Of a stretch of DNA of 7,164 nucleotides, positions 1 to 7,164 are shown in pieces. This stretch comes from Pseudomonadota bacterium (GTDB lineage: Bacteria; Myxococcota; Polyangia; GCA-2747355; JACKDQ01): the NCBI GenBank assembly GCA_030591195.1, contig JAUVBO010000124.1, positions 1 through 7,164 of the forward strand, given 5' to 3'. Under the pieces are notes generated by a model. The model made no database searches, was not told the DNA's origin, and saw only the letters and a program-made list of their open reading frames with translations. Positions within the stretch are counted from its first letter, which is position 1; each line of letters begins with the position of its first letter. A program made the translations under genes and the position numbers.

Positions 1-306
1 GGCTCGCTGCGTCTGCGCTACGAGACGCCTCGCTGGCGCGGGCTGCGCGGCTACGTCGAGAGCTACGCCCGGGCGGCGGCGACCCAGGCGCGGCTGTCGC
101 CCGAGGACGAAAAGGACGTGCGGATCCCCGAAGGTGGCACCCCCGCCTGGTGGACGCTCAACCTGCGCGGCGGCCTGCGCCTCGGCGAGCGGCTCGCGGT
201 GCACCTCGCGGTCGAGAACCTGCTCGACGCGACCTACAAGTACCACGGCTCGGGGCTCTACGCCGCCGGGCTCAACGCGACGATCACCGCCACGGCCTCG
301 CTCTAG
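1..306 (+). CDS. TonB-dependent outer-membrane receptor, C-terminal fragment
   Basis: The reading frame is open from the first base of the window and ends at TAG 304-306, giving the last 101 residues of a longer protein; the 5' part lies outside the window. The fragment reads as alternating amphipathic beta strands. It ends with the typical TonB-dependent receptor finish: a strand with VENLLDATYKYHGSG, then a turn (GLYAAG) and a last strand LNATITATASL. In this family the NLLD-x-x-Y-x-x-HGSG segment forms the penultimate strands of the 22-strand barrel, and the extreme C-terminus is recognised by the BAM assembly machinery. These receptors import scarce ligands (siderophores, cobalamin, sugars, other organics) across the outer membrane using TonB/ExbBD energy. 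The ligand cannot be told here because the plug domain is missing. The gene is followed 34 bp later by a secreted phosphoesterase on the same strand, which suggests cotranscription. The final residue is Leu rather than the commoner Phe or Tyr. Confidence 0.85.
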   Translation, partial: GSLRLRYETPRWRGLRGYVESYARAAATQARLSPEDEKDVRIPEGGTPAWWTLNLRGGLRLGERLAVHLAVENLLDATYKYHGSGLYAAGLNATITATASL

Positions 307-327
307 CAGCAACGCCAGGCGAACGAT

Positions 328-335
328 GGAGGAAG
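328..335 (+). promoter_or_regulatory. Ribosome binding site deciding the GTG start at 341
   Basis: GGAGGAAG lies 5 bases upstream of GTG 341. It overlaps the first codons of the alternative in-frame ATG at 326, so it cannot serve that ATG. This strong Shine-Dalgarno match is the main reason for choosing GTG 341. Confidence 0.65.
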
Positions 336-340
336 GCGAC

Positions 341-1498
341 GTGCGACGACAACGACTGATCCCGGCGCTGGCCGCGGTGACGCTGCTCTGCGGCGCCGGC
401 TGCGAATTCGAGCTGCGCGGCGGCACCGCCAGCGAGGCGGCTGACAGCGACCCCGGCGCCCAGCCGGGACCCCTCGGCGACACCACGGCGGTGGTCGACC
501 CGCCGGCGAGCGACCCCGGTGATCCACCGGCCAGCGGCCCGGAGGCGCCGACCACGCCCGGCGCCGGCGACGGGCCCGCCGGCAGCGACGACCCGGCAGC
601 CCCAGCTACCAAGCCGGGCCCCGCGCCGTTTTCCTTCTTCGCCCTCGGCGACACGCGCAGCGATCCCGACCGGGCGCAGATGAACTTCCAGAGCATGACC
701 AGCCTCGACCCGAACGCCATCGCGGTCTTCAACAGCGGCGACCTCACCGCCGACGGCGAGGTCGACCAGTGGAACGATCACGTCCAGGCGGTCAACCTCG
801 GCTCGGCGGGCAAGATCCGGCTGGACCTCACCGACTGGGCCCCCGGTCAGCTGCGCTACTTCGGCGTCGTCGGCAACCACGACGTGCACGTCAGCGACTG
901 GCTGAAGAACTGGAACGACAACCTGCCCGGCCAGCAGGGCCTCAGCAACAGCGGCGGCGACGCCGTCTATTTCTCGGTGACCTACGGCAACGCGCTGTTC
1001 ATCGTGCTCGACAGCCAGAACGACAGCGACGCCGAGACCGTCTGGCTCGAGCAGACCCTCGCCAGCGCCGGGCCGGAGATCGAGTGGAAGTTCGTCTTCT
1101 ACCACCACCCGGTCTTCCCCTGTAACTACAAGTCACCCTGGTCGGGCGGGGTCGAGTGGACCAAGCTGTTCGAGAAGCACGGCGTGGACCTGGTCTTCAA
1201 CGGTCACGCCCACGTCTACGAGCGCAGCTGCCCGATGGTCGGCGGCCAGTGCCAGACCGGCGGCGTGACCTACGTCATCTCCGGCGGCGGCGGCGCCGGC
1301 ACCAACGACGTCGAGCCGAACAAGAAAGACAGCGTCGGCGGGATCAGCTACGACTGCGCCGAGACCCTCGCCAGCGCCGTCGGCAACTGGCACCACTACT
1401 GCCAGGTCAAGCTTGACGGCAAGCAGCTGAGCTACGCCTGCTACTCCCACGACTCGACGACCAACCCCGAGGACAGCTTCACCCTGGTCAAGAAGTAG
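341..1498 (+). CDS. Secreted calcineurin-like metallophosphoesterase, probable lipoprotein
   Basis: This is a 385-residue protein counted from GTG 341; ATG 326 would add five residues. The N-terminus has RRQR, a hydrophobic stretch (8-17) and GAGC with Cys21 as a likely lipidated residue. The -3 residue is Gly, so the lipobox is imperfect. Residues 28-95 are a Pro/Asp/Gly linker with no predicted fold. The catalytic domain spans about 97-385 and has the family metal ligands in order: GDTR (Asp104), SGD (Asp134), GNHD (Asn179, His180), YHHP (His255/His256) and GHAHVYER (His289, His291). The last motif and the overall order resemble the purple acid phosphatase/acid phosphatase type 7 branch, which hydrolyses phosphate esters at a two-metal centre. 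Motif I has Arg106 where many relatives have His. Six cysteines (261, 297, 304, 339, 354, 367) fit disulfides in an exported domain. It is probably outer-membrane anchored or periplasmic and coexpressed with the upstream TonB receptor. The substrate is unknown: it could be a phosphomonoesterase or phosphodiesterase. Confidence 0.88.
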   Translation: MRRQRLIPALAAVTLLCGAGCEFELRGGTASEAADSDPGAQPGPLGDTTAVVDPPASDPGDPPASGPEAPTTPGAGDGPAGSDDPAAPATKPGPAPFSFFALGDTRSDPDRAQMNFQSMTSLDPNAIAVFNSGDLTADGEVDQWNDHVQAVNLGSAGKIRLDLTDWAPGQLRYFGVVGNHDVHVSDWLKNWNDNLPGQQGLSNSGGDAVYFSVTYGNALFIVLDSQNDSDAETVWLEQTLASAGPEIEWKFVFYHHPVFPCNYKSPWSGGVEWTKLFEKHGVDLVFNGHAHVYERSCPMVGGQCQTGGVTYVISGGGGAGTNDVEPNKKDSVGGISYDCAETLASAVGNWHHYCQVKLDGKQLSYACYSHDSTTNPEDSFTLVKK

Positions 1499-2560
1499 CT
1501 ACTGGAGCTGGAGGATCGTGCCGCCGCTGCCCGTGGCCCAGCCGTCGCCGGCGTCGCTGATCCAGATCGCGTAGAGCGTCTGGTCGGTGGGCGTCGGCGC
1601 CAGCTGCCAGCCGCTGCCGTCGTGGCGCAGGATCACGCCGTCGGTGCCCACGGCCCAGCGCACCAGCTGGCCGCCGCTGCCCGGCACGCCGGAGATGGCC
1701 CGCAGCGCGGCGCTGTCGGGGGCAGCCTCCTTGGTCCAGCTGACGCCGTCGTAGGCCAGCGGCGAGCCCGAGCCGACGATCCAGGCCCGATCGGACTCGA
1801 GCCCCCAGATGCCACGCATGGTGCTGCTGCTCGGCGACGCCTCCGGCGCGAGGCCGGTCGCCGTGTGATGCAACAGCAGCGCATCGTCGCCGACGAACCA
1901 GACATCGTCGGCGCCGCTGCCCCAGATCCCACGAATGTCCTGGGTCGTGGTTCCGCTGTCGACCACCGACCAGCTCTGGCCGTCGTGGCGCACCAAGGTG
2001 CCGAGGTCGCCACCCGCCCAGGCGCCGGTGGCCGTGCCCCAGACCGCCTTGAGCTCGAGGGTCGCCGGGCTCTGGTCCACGGTCCAGCTGGCGCCCTCGA
2101 GCCGGATGATCGTGCCCGCGACGCCCACCGCCCAGCCGTCGCCAGATGAGCCGCACCAGACCGCCTGCAGCTCCTTGTCGGTGGGCGAGCTCTCCTCGCG
2201 CCAGGCGCTGCCGTCGTAGTGCACCAGCCGGCCGCCGTAGCCCACGGCCCAGACGTCGTCAGCCGCGCAGCCCCACAGCCCATAGAGGCTCGAGCTCGTC
2301 GGGGAGCTGACCTCGACCCACCGCGGTCCCGCCGAGCCATCACCCGGACCGTCGACCGCTGAGTCGTCGGCCCCCGAGCTGTCGTTCGAGCTGTCGCCAT
2401 CGGCAGCCAGGTCCCCCTCCGGGCCACTGTCGCCGCGCACGCTGACCTGGGCCGGGTCCGGCATCGACAGCTGACAGGCGGACGCCAGCAGCGCGGCGAT
2501 CGCAGCGGCGAGCCCGAGACTACGAGCACCGCGGTGGTGGGTGGCAGCGGAACGGTCCAT
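1499..2560 (-). CDS. Lipoprotein with seven-repeat beta-propeller domain
   Basis: This is a 353-residue protein starting at ATG 2558-2560. The N-terminus is a lipoprotein signal: a basic stretch to Arg13, a hydrophobic core at 15-26 and LLASAC with Cys29 as the lipidated residue. Residues 40-79 are an Asp/Ser/Gly linker, common in exported myxobacterial lipoproteins. From 80 onward there are seven repeats with starts at residues 92, 131, 170, 209, 248, 286 and 329. The pattern is hydrophobic-x-[AG]-[IV]-W-G, then [DG]xWAVG, GTLVRHDG, SW, and S/A-P-T. The last repeat stops after GTILQLQ, while the missing SW...SPT strand is present ahead of repeat 1 (residues 81-89). This fits ring closure of a seven-bladed propeller. 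There are no catalytic residues to point to; such surface propellers usually bind proteins or glycans. It is divergent from the sigma factor gene across 73 bp. Its stop codon touches that of the phosphoesterase. No strong ribosome site is visible (GAATCGAG directly precedes ATG). The function is not known. Confidence 0.85.
   Translation of the reverse strand: MDRSAATHHRGARSLGLAAAIAALLASACQLSMPDPAQVSVRGDSGPEGDLAADGDSSNDSSGADDSAVDGPGDGSAGPRWVEVSSPTSSSLYGLWGCAADDVWAVGYGGRLVHYDGSAWREESSPTDKELQAVWCGSSGDGWAVGVAGTIIRLEGASWTVDQSPATLELKAVWGTATGAWAGGDLGTLVRHDGQSWSVVDSGTTTQDIRGIWGSGADDVWFVGDDALLLHHTATGLAPEASPSSSTMRGIWGLESDRAWIVGSGSPLAYDGVSWTKEAAPDSAALRAISGVPGSGGQLVRWAVGTDGVILRHDGSGWQLAPTPTDQTLYAIWISDAGDGWATGSGGTILQLQ
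1502..2323 (-). repeat. Seven protein-level propeller repeats of about 39 residues
   Basis: These are in-frame degenerate repeats encoded inside the lipoprotein gene (residues 80-353). Spacings between equivalent positions are 39, 39, 39, 39, 38 and 43 residues. The conserved core is W-[GC] at the start, W-A-x-G in the middle and an S/A-x-W near the end. The sixth unit carries a four- to five-residue insertion (GVPGSGGQLVRWAVG). Conservation is in the protein rather than in the DNA, so this is an old internal duplication, not a DNA tandem repeat. Confidence 0.8.
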
Positions 2561-2572
2561 CTCGATTCACGT

Positions 2573-2609
2573 CAGTCTAGCAGAAGCCGCGAGCTGATCT
2601 GCTAAACTG
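2573..2609. promoter_or_regulatory. 12-bp inverted repeat in a divergent intergenic region, candidate operator or paired promoters
   Basis: The left arm CAGTCTAGCAGA (2573-2584) and the right arm TCTGCTAAACTG (2598-2609) are reverse complements at 11 of 12 positions, with an unbroken 7-bp inner match. The spacer is 13 bp (2585-2597). Equivalent arm positions are therefore about 25 bp apart centre to centre. The site occupies half of the 73-bp gap between the propeller lipoprotein and the sigma factor gene. Read outward on each strand, both genes see TCTGCTARACTG, which contains a -10-like TARACT. The element could therefore be either an operator for a dimeric regulator or two back-to-back copies of one promoter motif. 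No -35 element could be assigned with confidence. Confidence 0.5.
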
Positions 2610-2617
2610 GGCACCCT

Positions 2618-2623
2618 AGAGGG
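2618..2623 (+). promoter_or_regulatory. Ribosome binding site for the TTG start at 2634
   Basis: AGAGGG lies 10 bases before TTG 2634. The frame is closed upstream by TGA at 2595-2597, and the only other upstream candidate is CTG 2607, so TTG 2634 is the best-supported start. The spacing is slightly long. Confidence 0.45.
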
Positions 2624-2633
2624 CGATCGACCG

Positions 2634-3566
2634 TTGCCGAGCCAGAACGACGACGACAGGGAACCAAGCGCCGCGACGCTCGCGCGCCATCTGCCGGGGT
2701 CGTTGCGCGAGCGGCTCGCGGGCACGGCGTCGCTACCGACGCTGCTCGCGCTGCTCGCCCGCGGCCCCCGGCGCTGGCCCGAGCTCACCGTGGCCGATCG
2801 AGACTGGGTCGAGTATCTCGCCCGGCGCCTGCCCGACGAGGTTGACCTGGAACGAATGCTCGGCACCCTGCGAGCCGAGGACCTGTTCCTCTGCTGCGCC
2901 TGCGCCGGGGGGGACCCCGCGGCGATCGAGGCCTTCCGTGCCGACGCGTCCCCGGTGATCGCCAGCGCCCTGCGACGACTGCGACTCGGCGCGACCCTGA
3001 CGGAAGAGCTCCACCAGCAGCTGCTGATCGACCTGCTGGTGGGCGGCGAGCAGCGTCCGCCGGCGCTCGCCAGCTACGCCGGGATCGGCAAGCTGCACAA
3101 CTGGCTGCGGGTGGTGGCCACCCGCACCGGTCGGACGAGCCTCCAGGCGGAGAAGAAGCTGGTGCCGAGCGACGACGACCGCCTGGCCGAGGAGCTGGTG
3201 GTCGAGGCTCCCCCCCACGCCGGGCTCGGCGCGGAGAAGCCGTCCTACTACCGGGCCTTCCGCCAGGCGTTCAAGCAAGCCCTCGCCGAGCTCACGCCCC
3301 GCGACCTGACCCTGCTGCGCCAGCGGTACATCGACGGCGTCGGCCTCGAGGCCCTCGGCGCGATCTACCGGGTCCACCACACGACGATCCACCGCCGGCT
3401 GACCCGGGTCAAAGAGACAGTGATCGAGCAGACCCACGCCCGGCTCTCGCGACAGCTGATGATCCCCGAGCGCGACTGCTCGACGATCATCCGCGTGATC
3501 CGCAGCGACCTCGACCTGACCCTCGGCAGCCTGCTCGCGCGTGACCGCACGGAGGGCGAGGGATGA
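2634..3566 (+). CDS. Sigma-70 family RNA polymerase sigma factor (large, myxobacterial type)
   Basis: This is a 310-residue protein with a TTG start. The N-terminal ~80 residues are helical and not recognised. Region 2 runs about 82-170: DLFLCCACAGGDPAAIEAF, then TEELHQQLLIDLLVG, then YAGIGKLHNWLRVVATRTG, which corresponds to the DNA-melting and -10-recognising part. Region 4 runs about 205-275: ALAELTPRDLTLLRQRYIDG, then a helix-turn-helix at about 237-261 (GLEALGAIYRVHHTTIHRRL) that would read the -35 element. A ~35-residue extension follows. The layout and the YxGxGxLxxWLRVVATR signature resemble the multi-copy sigma-70-like family I recall from myxobacteria (TIGR03001, Sig-70_gmx1); I could not search to confirm. 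Length exceeds a minimal ECF factor (about 190). It overlaps the next gene by 4 bp (ATGA), implying translational coupling, and is divergent from a surface lipoprotein. Regulation by membrane proteins or by the convergent kinase is inferred only. Confidence 0.85.
   Translation: MPSQNDDDREPSAATLARHLPGSLRERLAGTASLPTLLALLARGPRRWPELTVADRDWVEYLARRLPDEVDLERMLGTLRAEDLFLCCACAGGDPAAIEAFRADASPVIASALRRLRLGATLTEELHQQLLIDLLVGGEQRPPALASYAGIGKLHNWLRVVATRTGRTSLQAEKKLVPSDDDRLAEELVVEAPPHAGLGAEKPSYYRAFRQAFKQALAELTPRDLTLLRQRYIDGVGLEALGAIYRVHHTTIHRRLTRVKETVIEQTHARLSRQLMIPERDCSTIIRVIRSDLDLTLGSLLARDRTEGEG
3551..3556 (+). promoter_or_regulatory. Ribosome binding site inside the sigma gene for the TPR gene
   Basis: GGAGGG lies six bases before ATG 3563, within the last codons of the sigma factor gene. 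Together with the ATGA stop/start overlap it supports coupled translation of the two proteins. Confidence 0.7.
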
Positions 3567-4627
3567 CCCCGTCACTGCGGTCCCCAGGACGCAGGACGCG
3601 CCAGGGTCGCCTGCGGCTCCAGGGCGCGGTGCGTCACGGGCCGCGGGGCCCGCGGCGGATACAGGCAGGACGGCGGCTGCGGCTGACGATCGCCACGGTG
3701 CTCGCGCTTGGATCTTCGATCGGCGCGCCTGCCGGGGCCAGCCCTCCCACCGAGGATGCCCGGCTGCTGCTGCAGCGGGCGGCAACCAGCTTCGCCGACG
3801 GCGACTTCGACGGAGCTCGCAAGCAGCTGCGCCTGGCCACCGGACGCACCACCGACCGGCGGCTGCTCGGACAGATCCAGCTGCAGCTGGGGCTGATCGC
3901 CGCGGTGGAGGAGCAGCGCGACGAGGCGCGGGCGCGCTTCCGTCAGGCCCTGCGCCACGACCCGGGCCTGCGCCTCGACGCCGGGCGCTACAAGCCGTCG
4001 CTGGTGAAGCTGTTCGAGGGCGTGCGCGAGGCGATGCACGCGGAGCGGACCCCGCCACCGGACCGGGTAGCGATCGTCGCCGGCAAGACCGCCCAGCCCG
4101 CGGCGCCTCCGCCGAGGCCTGTGAGCCGGACCGCGCGCCCCGCGGCCGTCACCGGGCCAGCCAGCCGGGCCAACGGCGGCGCCACGGTGGCGGGCTGGCG
4201 CCAGCCGGACCGAGAGGCCGACCGCCCAGCTGCGCGCCGCGGGCTTCGCTGGACCTGGGTTGCTGGCGGCAGCGCCGTGGCGGCGGCGGTGGTCGCCATC
4301 GCCTTTGGCGCGGCGGCCGCCGCGGACCACGACGAGGCCTGCGGCCTGCTCGAGGGCGGAGGGGACTGCAGCCAGCGCCAGCTGGTCGCCAGCGTCGACG
4401 ACCTCGGGCGCTATCGCGACCTGCACGACGCGGTCTCGACCAAGCGGACCGTGGCCAACGTCGCCTGGGTCACCAGCGGCGTGCTGGCAGCAGTCACCGC
4501 CACGCTGGCGATCCTCGAGTGGCAGCGGGAGCCCGCTGACCAGGACGAGGCACGATCCCGGCTGCGGCTCGAGGCCGGCGACCGTCGGGGCTGCACCCTC
4601 TGCCTCGGCTGGCAGCTGCGCTACTGA
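3563..4627 (+). CDS. TPR-containing membrane protein with two C-terminal transmembrane helices
   Basis: This is a 354-residue protein whose ATG overlaps the sigma factor stop. The first 40 residues are strongly basic (many Arg), followed by a hydrophobic segment at 41-59 ending PAGA, a probable signal or anchor. Residues 62-160 contain two TPR-like helical pairs: ARLLLQRAATSFADGDFDGA and GQIQLQLGLIAAVEEQRDEA with ARARFRQALRHDPGL. A Pro/Ala/Arg linker follows (163-228). Then come a hydrophobic helix at 230-254, a polar loop (255-296) with Cys260 and Cys269, a second helix at 297-319 and a tail ending CTLC (Cys344, Cys347) and LGWQLRY. The loop and second helix (LGRYRDLHDA, TVANVAWVTSGVLAA) resemble a membrane module I know from many uncharacterised myxobacterial TPR and PEGA proteins. 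It is expected in the envelope with the TPR part periplasmic if the N-terminal segment is cleaved. Its position after a sigma gene is typical of an anti-sigma or sensor partner, but it has no recognisable anti-sigma domain. Confidence 0.75.
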   Translation: MTPSLRSPGRRTRQGRLRLQGAVRHGPRGPRRIQAGRRLRLTIATVLALGSSIGAPAGASPPTEDARLLLQRAATSFADGDFDGARKQLRLATGRTTDRRLLGQIQLQLGLIAAVEEQRDEARARFRQALRHDPGLRLDAGRYKPSLVKLFEGVREAMHAERTPPPDRVAIVAGKTAQPAAPPPRPVSRTARPAAVTGPASRANGGATVAGWRQPDREADRPAARRGLRWTWVAGGSAVAAAVVAIAFGAAAAADHDEACGLLEGGGDCSQRQLVASVDDLGRYRDLHDAVSTKRTVANVAWVTSGVLAAVTATLAILEWQREPADQDEARSRLRLEAGDRRGCTLCLGWQLRY

Positions 4628-4628
4628 G

Positions 4629-6428
<1,800 letters not shown>

Positions 6429-6549
6429 CGGCTCGATTGTCGCCCGCCAGACACGATTCGGCCACTTGTCGCTTCGCCCGGCGACCGTTCGCTAATCTGC
6501 CGTCAATATCCTGACTTGCGCCCGCCCCTGTCCTGGGCTGCAGATCGTT

Positions 6550-6582
6550 TTGCTTTCAAAGACAATACATTACGGCTATAGG
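6550..6582 (+). promoter_or_regulatory. Possible promoter of the beta-barrel gene
   Basis: Within the A/T-rich island, TTGCTT (6550-6555) or TTTCAA (6554-6559) may act as a -35 element and TATAGG (6577-6582) as a -10 element. The second pairing has a 17-bp spacer, the first 21 bp. The predicted transcript would start near 6589, about 39 bases before the start codon. The matches are partial (3 to 4 of 6), so this is a weak call supported mainly by the change in base composition. Confidence 0.3.
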
Positions 6583-6613
6583 CGACCGGTGCGAAGATTG
6601 CATCGCCTGGCTC

Positions 6614-6626
6614 CTTCCGGAGGAAG
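6614..6626 (+). promoter_or_regulatory. Strong ribosome binding site within a small hairpin
   Basis: GGAGGA (6619-6624) stands 3 bases before ATG 6628 and decides that start. The same bases can form a 5-bp stem, CTTCC (6614-6618) with GGAAG (6622-6626), closed by a GGA triloop. The ribosome site is strong; a regulatory role for so short a stem is uncertain. Confidence 0.45.
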
Positions 6627-6627
6627 A

Positions 6628-7164
6628 ATGTCACCCGCGAGCTGGTCACGATTTTGCCCCCTTCCCGTTTTGCTGGCGGTGATGATGCTCGGCGCGCCCC
6701 TGGCAAGGGCGCAGAGTGAGCAGCGGCCGATGAGCGCCTCGGCCCGCAAGGCCCCGTGGCGGTACAGTCAGCTGATCTACCGCAACGCGGTCAACCTGCT
6801 GTCCTTCGACCGCGGCGCCGAGCTGACCTACAACCCGTACTACGCGATGACCATCGGTTTTCGCGGCCAGTGGTGGTTCAACGAGCGGCTCTATTTGCGG
6901 GTCAGCTTCGCCTTGACCCGTGAGATCACCGAGTCGGACCTGACCACCGACAGCGGCGAGATCTGGCCCAGCGACACGGTCCTGCGCGCCGGAGCCTACC
7001 GCTTCTACACCATCCCGCGGGCGGAGATCGCGCTCTCCGCCTCGCTCGATCTGGTGGCGCCGACCAGCCCCGCGTCGCGGGCGCGGACCAAGGTCCTCGG
7101 TCTGCGGCCGGGCGTCGCGGCCCAGCGCAGCTTCTCGGTGCTGTCGGGGCTGCTGCTGCGCTAC
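6628..7164 (+). CDS. Probable outer-membrane beta-barrel protein, N-terminal part
   Basis: The frame is open from ATG 6628 to the end of the window, giving 179 codons with no stop; the 3' end is missing. Residues 1-28 form a classic signal peptide: a short N-region with Arg8, a hydrophobic core (LPVLLAVMMLG) and LARA before cleavage at Gln29. The mature part has alternating hydrophobic/polar segments rich in aromatic residues, such as YYAMTIGFRGQWWFNERLYL, LRAGAYRFYTI, EIALSASLDLVAP and SFSVLSGLLLRY, spaced by polar turns. This is the pattern of amphipathic strands in an outer-membrane barrel or transporter-like porin. I recognise no specific family, and no ligand can be suggested. It has its own intergenic region and strong ribosome site and is divergent from the kinase, so it is probably a separate transcription unit. 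A soluble beta-sandwich is the alternative but fits less well. Confidence 0.75.
   Translation, partial: MSPASWSRFCPLPVLLAVMMLGAPLARAQSEQRPMSASARKAPWRYSQLIYRNAVNLLSFDRGAELTYNPYYAMTIGFRGQWWFNERLYLRVSFALTREITESDLTTDSGEIWPSDTVLRAGAYRFYTIPRAEIALSASLDLVAPTSPASRARTKVLGLRPGVAAQRSFSVLSGLLLRY

Larger units (their letters stand above)
6429..6627. other. Divergent intergenic region between the kinase and the beta-barrel gene
   Basis: This 199-bp non-coding stretch separates two divergent genes and must hold both promoters. The half near the kinase is GC-rich. The part at about 6543-6580 is distinctly A/T-richer than anything else in the window. On the minus strand TTGACG (6506-6501) could be a -35 for the kinase, but no matching -10 lies at the right distance. 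No RNA gene, terminator or convincing small ORF was found. Confidence 0.6.

Noticed and set aside
326..340. ATG at 326 as the start of the phosphoesterase.
   Set aside because: The strong GGAGGAAG sequence lies downstream of this ATG and at the right distance for GTG 341. The added residues (MEEGD) are acidic, which is unusual at the front of a signal peptide.
284..1108. Open frame of 274 codons on the minus strand opposite the phosphoesterase.
   Set aside because: It is antisense to an unambiguous catalytic domain. Composition is Val/Ala/Arg-rich as expected from reversed GC-rich codons, with no recognisable motif.
2561..2568. Shared AATCGAG directly before the lipoprotein start and near the kinase start (both minus strand).
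   Set aside because: It is only seven bases and at different distances from the two start codons. It could be a weak ribosome site, but not enough to call a regulatory element.
2733..4058. Long open frame of 441 codons on the minus strand antisense to the sigma and TPR genes.
   Set aside because: It is a by-product of high GC codon use in the plus-strand genes. The protein is Arg/Ala/Gly low-complexity with no family resemblance, while the plus-strand frames encode clear domains.
6437..6472. Direct repeat TTGTCGC (6437-6443 and 6466-6472) upstream of the kinase.
   Set aside because: Seven bases, only two copies, in GC-rich sequence: likely chance without conservation data.
6503..6706. Small minus-strand ORF (67 codons) spanning the A/T-rich island.
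   Set aside because: It runs through the ribosome site and signal peptide codons of the barrel gene, lacks a ribosome site of its own and has no recognisable protein features.

Overview
The window is a very GC-rich stretch of bacterial chromosome (roughly 70% by eye, not computed). It carries a set of protein types characteristic of Myxococcota (the former deltaproteobacterial myxobacteria and relatives). These are a large divergent sigma-70-like factor, a transmembrane Ser/Thr kinase with a PEGA domain, a TPR protein with a two-helix membrane anchor, lipoproteins with long Asp/Pro/Gly-rich linkers, and outer-membrane proteins. No species can be named from the sequence. There is no sign of a mobile element, CRISPR array, tRNA or rRNA. 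Every gene shows the same GC-rich coding style.

Layout, left to right. (1) 1-306 (+) is the 3' end of a TonB-dependent outer-membrane receptor. It is followed 34 bp later by a secreted, lipoprotein-like calcineurin-type metallophosphoesterase (341-1498, +), probably in the same operon. (2) 1499-2560 (-) encodes a lipoprotein whose mature part is a seven-repeat, probably seven-bladed, beta-propeller. Its stop codon abuts the phosphoesterase stop codon with no spacer. (3) A 73-bp divergent intergenic region (2561-2633) carries a nearly perfect 12-bp inverted repeat. (4) 2634-3566 (+) is the sigma factor. It overlaps by 4 bp a membrane-anchored TPR protein (3563-4627, +). (5) 4629-6428 (-) is a zinc-finger/Ser-Thr kinase/TM/PEGA protein that converges on the TPR gene with a 1-bp gap. 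(6) A 199-bp intergenic region (6429-6627) with an A/T-rich island precedes the first 179 codons of a probable outer-membrane beta-barrel protein (6628 onward, +), cut by the window edge.

The most interesting content is the central cluster: a sigma factor, a translationally coupled TPR membrane protein in the position where anti-sigma genes often sit, and a convergent kinase whose N-terminus looks like an anti-sigma-type zinc-binding (zf-HC2/ZAS-like) module. I infer a cell-envelope signalling module in which the kinase and/or TPR protein controls the sigma factor. The divergent propeller lipoprotein is a candidate target or sensor, and the inverted repeat a candidate control site. Each protein family is recognisable from sequence; their working together is inference. 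Nothing in the window is demonstrably an entirely new class of system.
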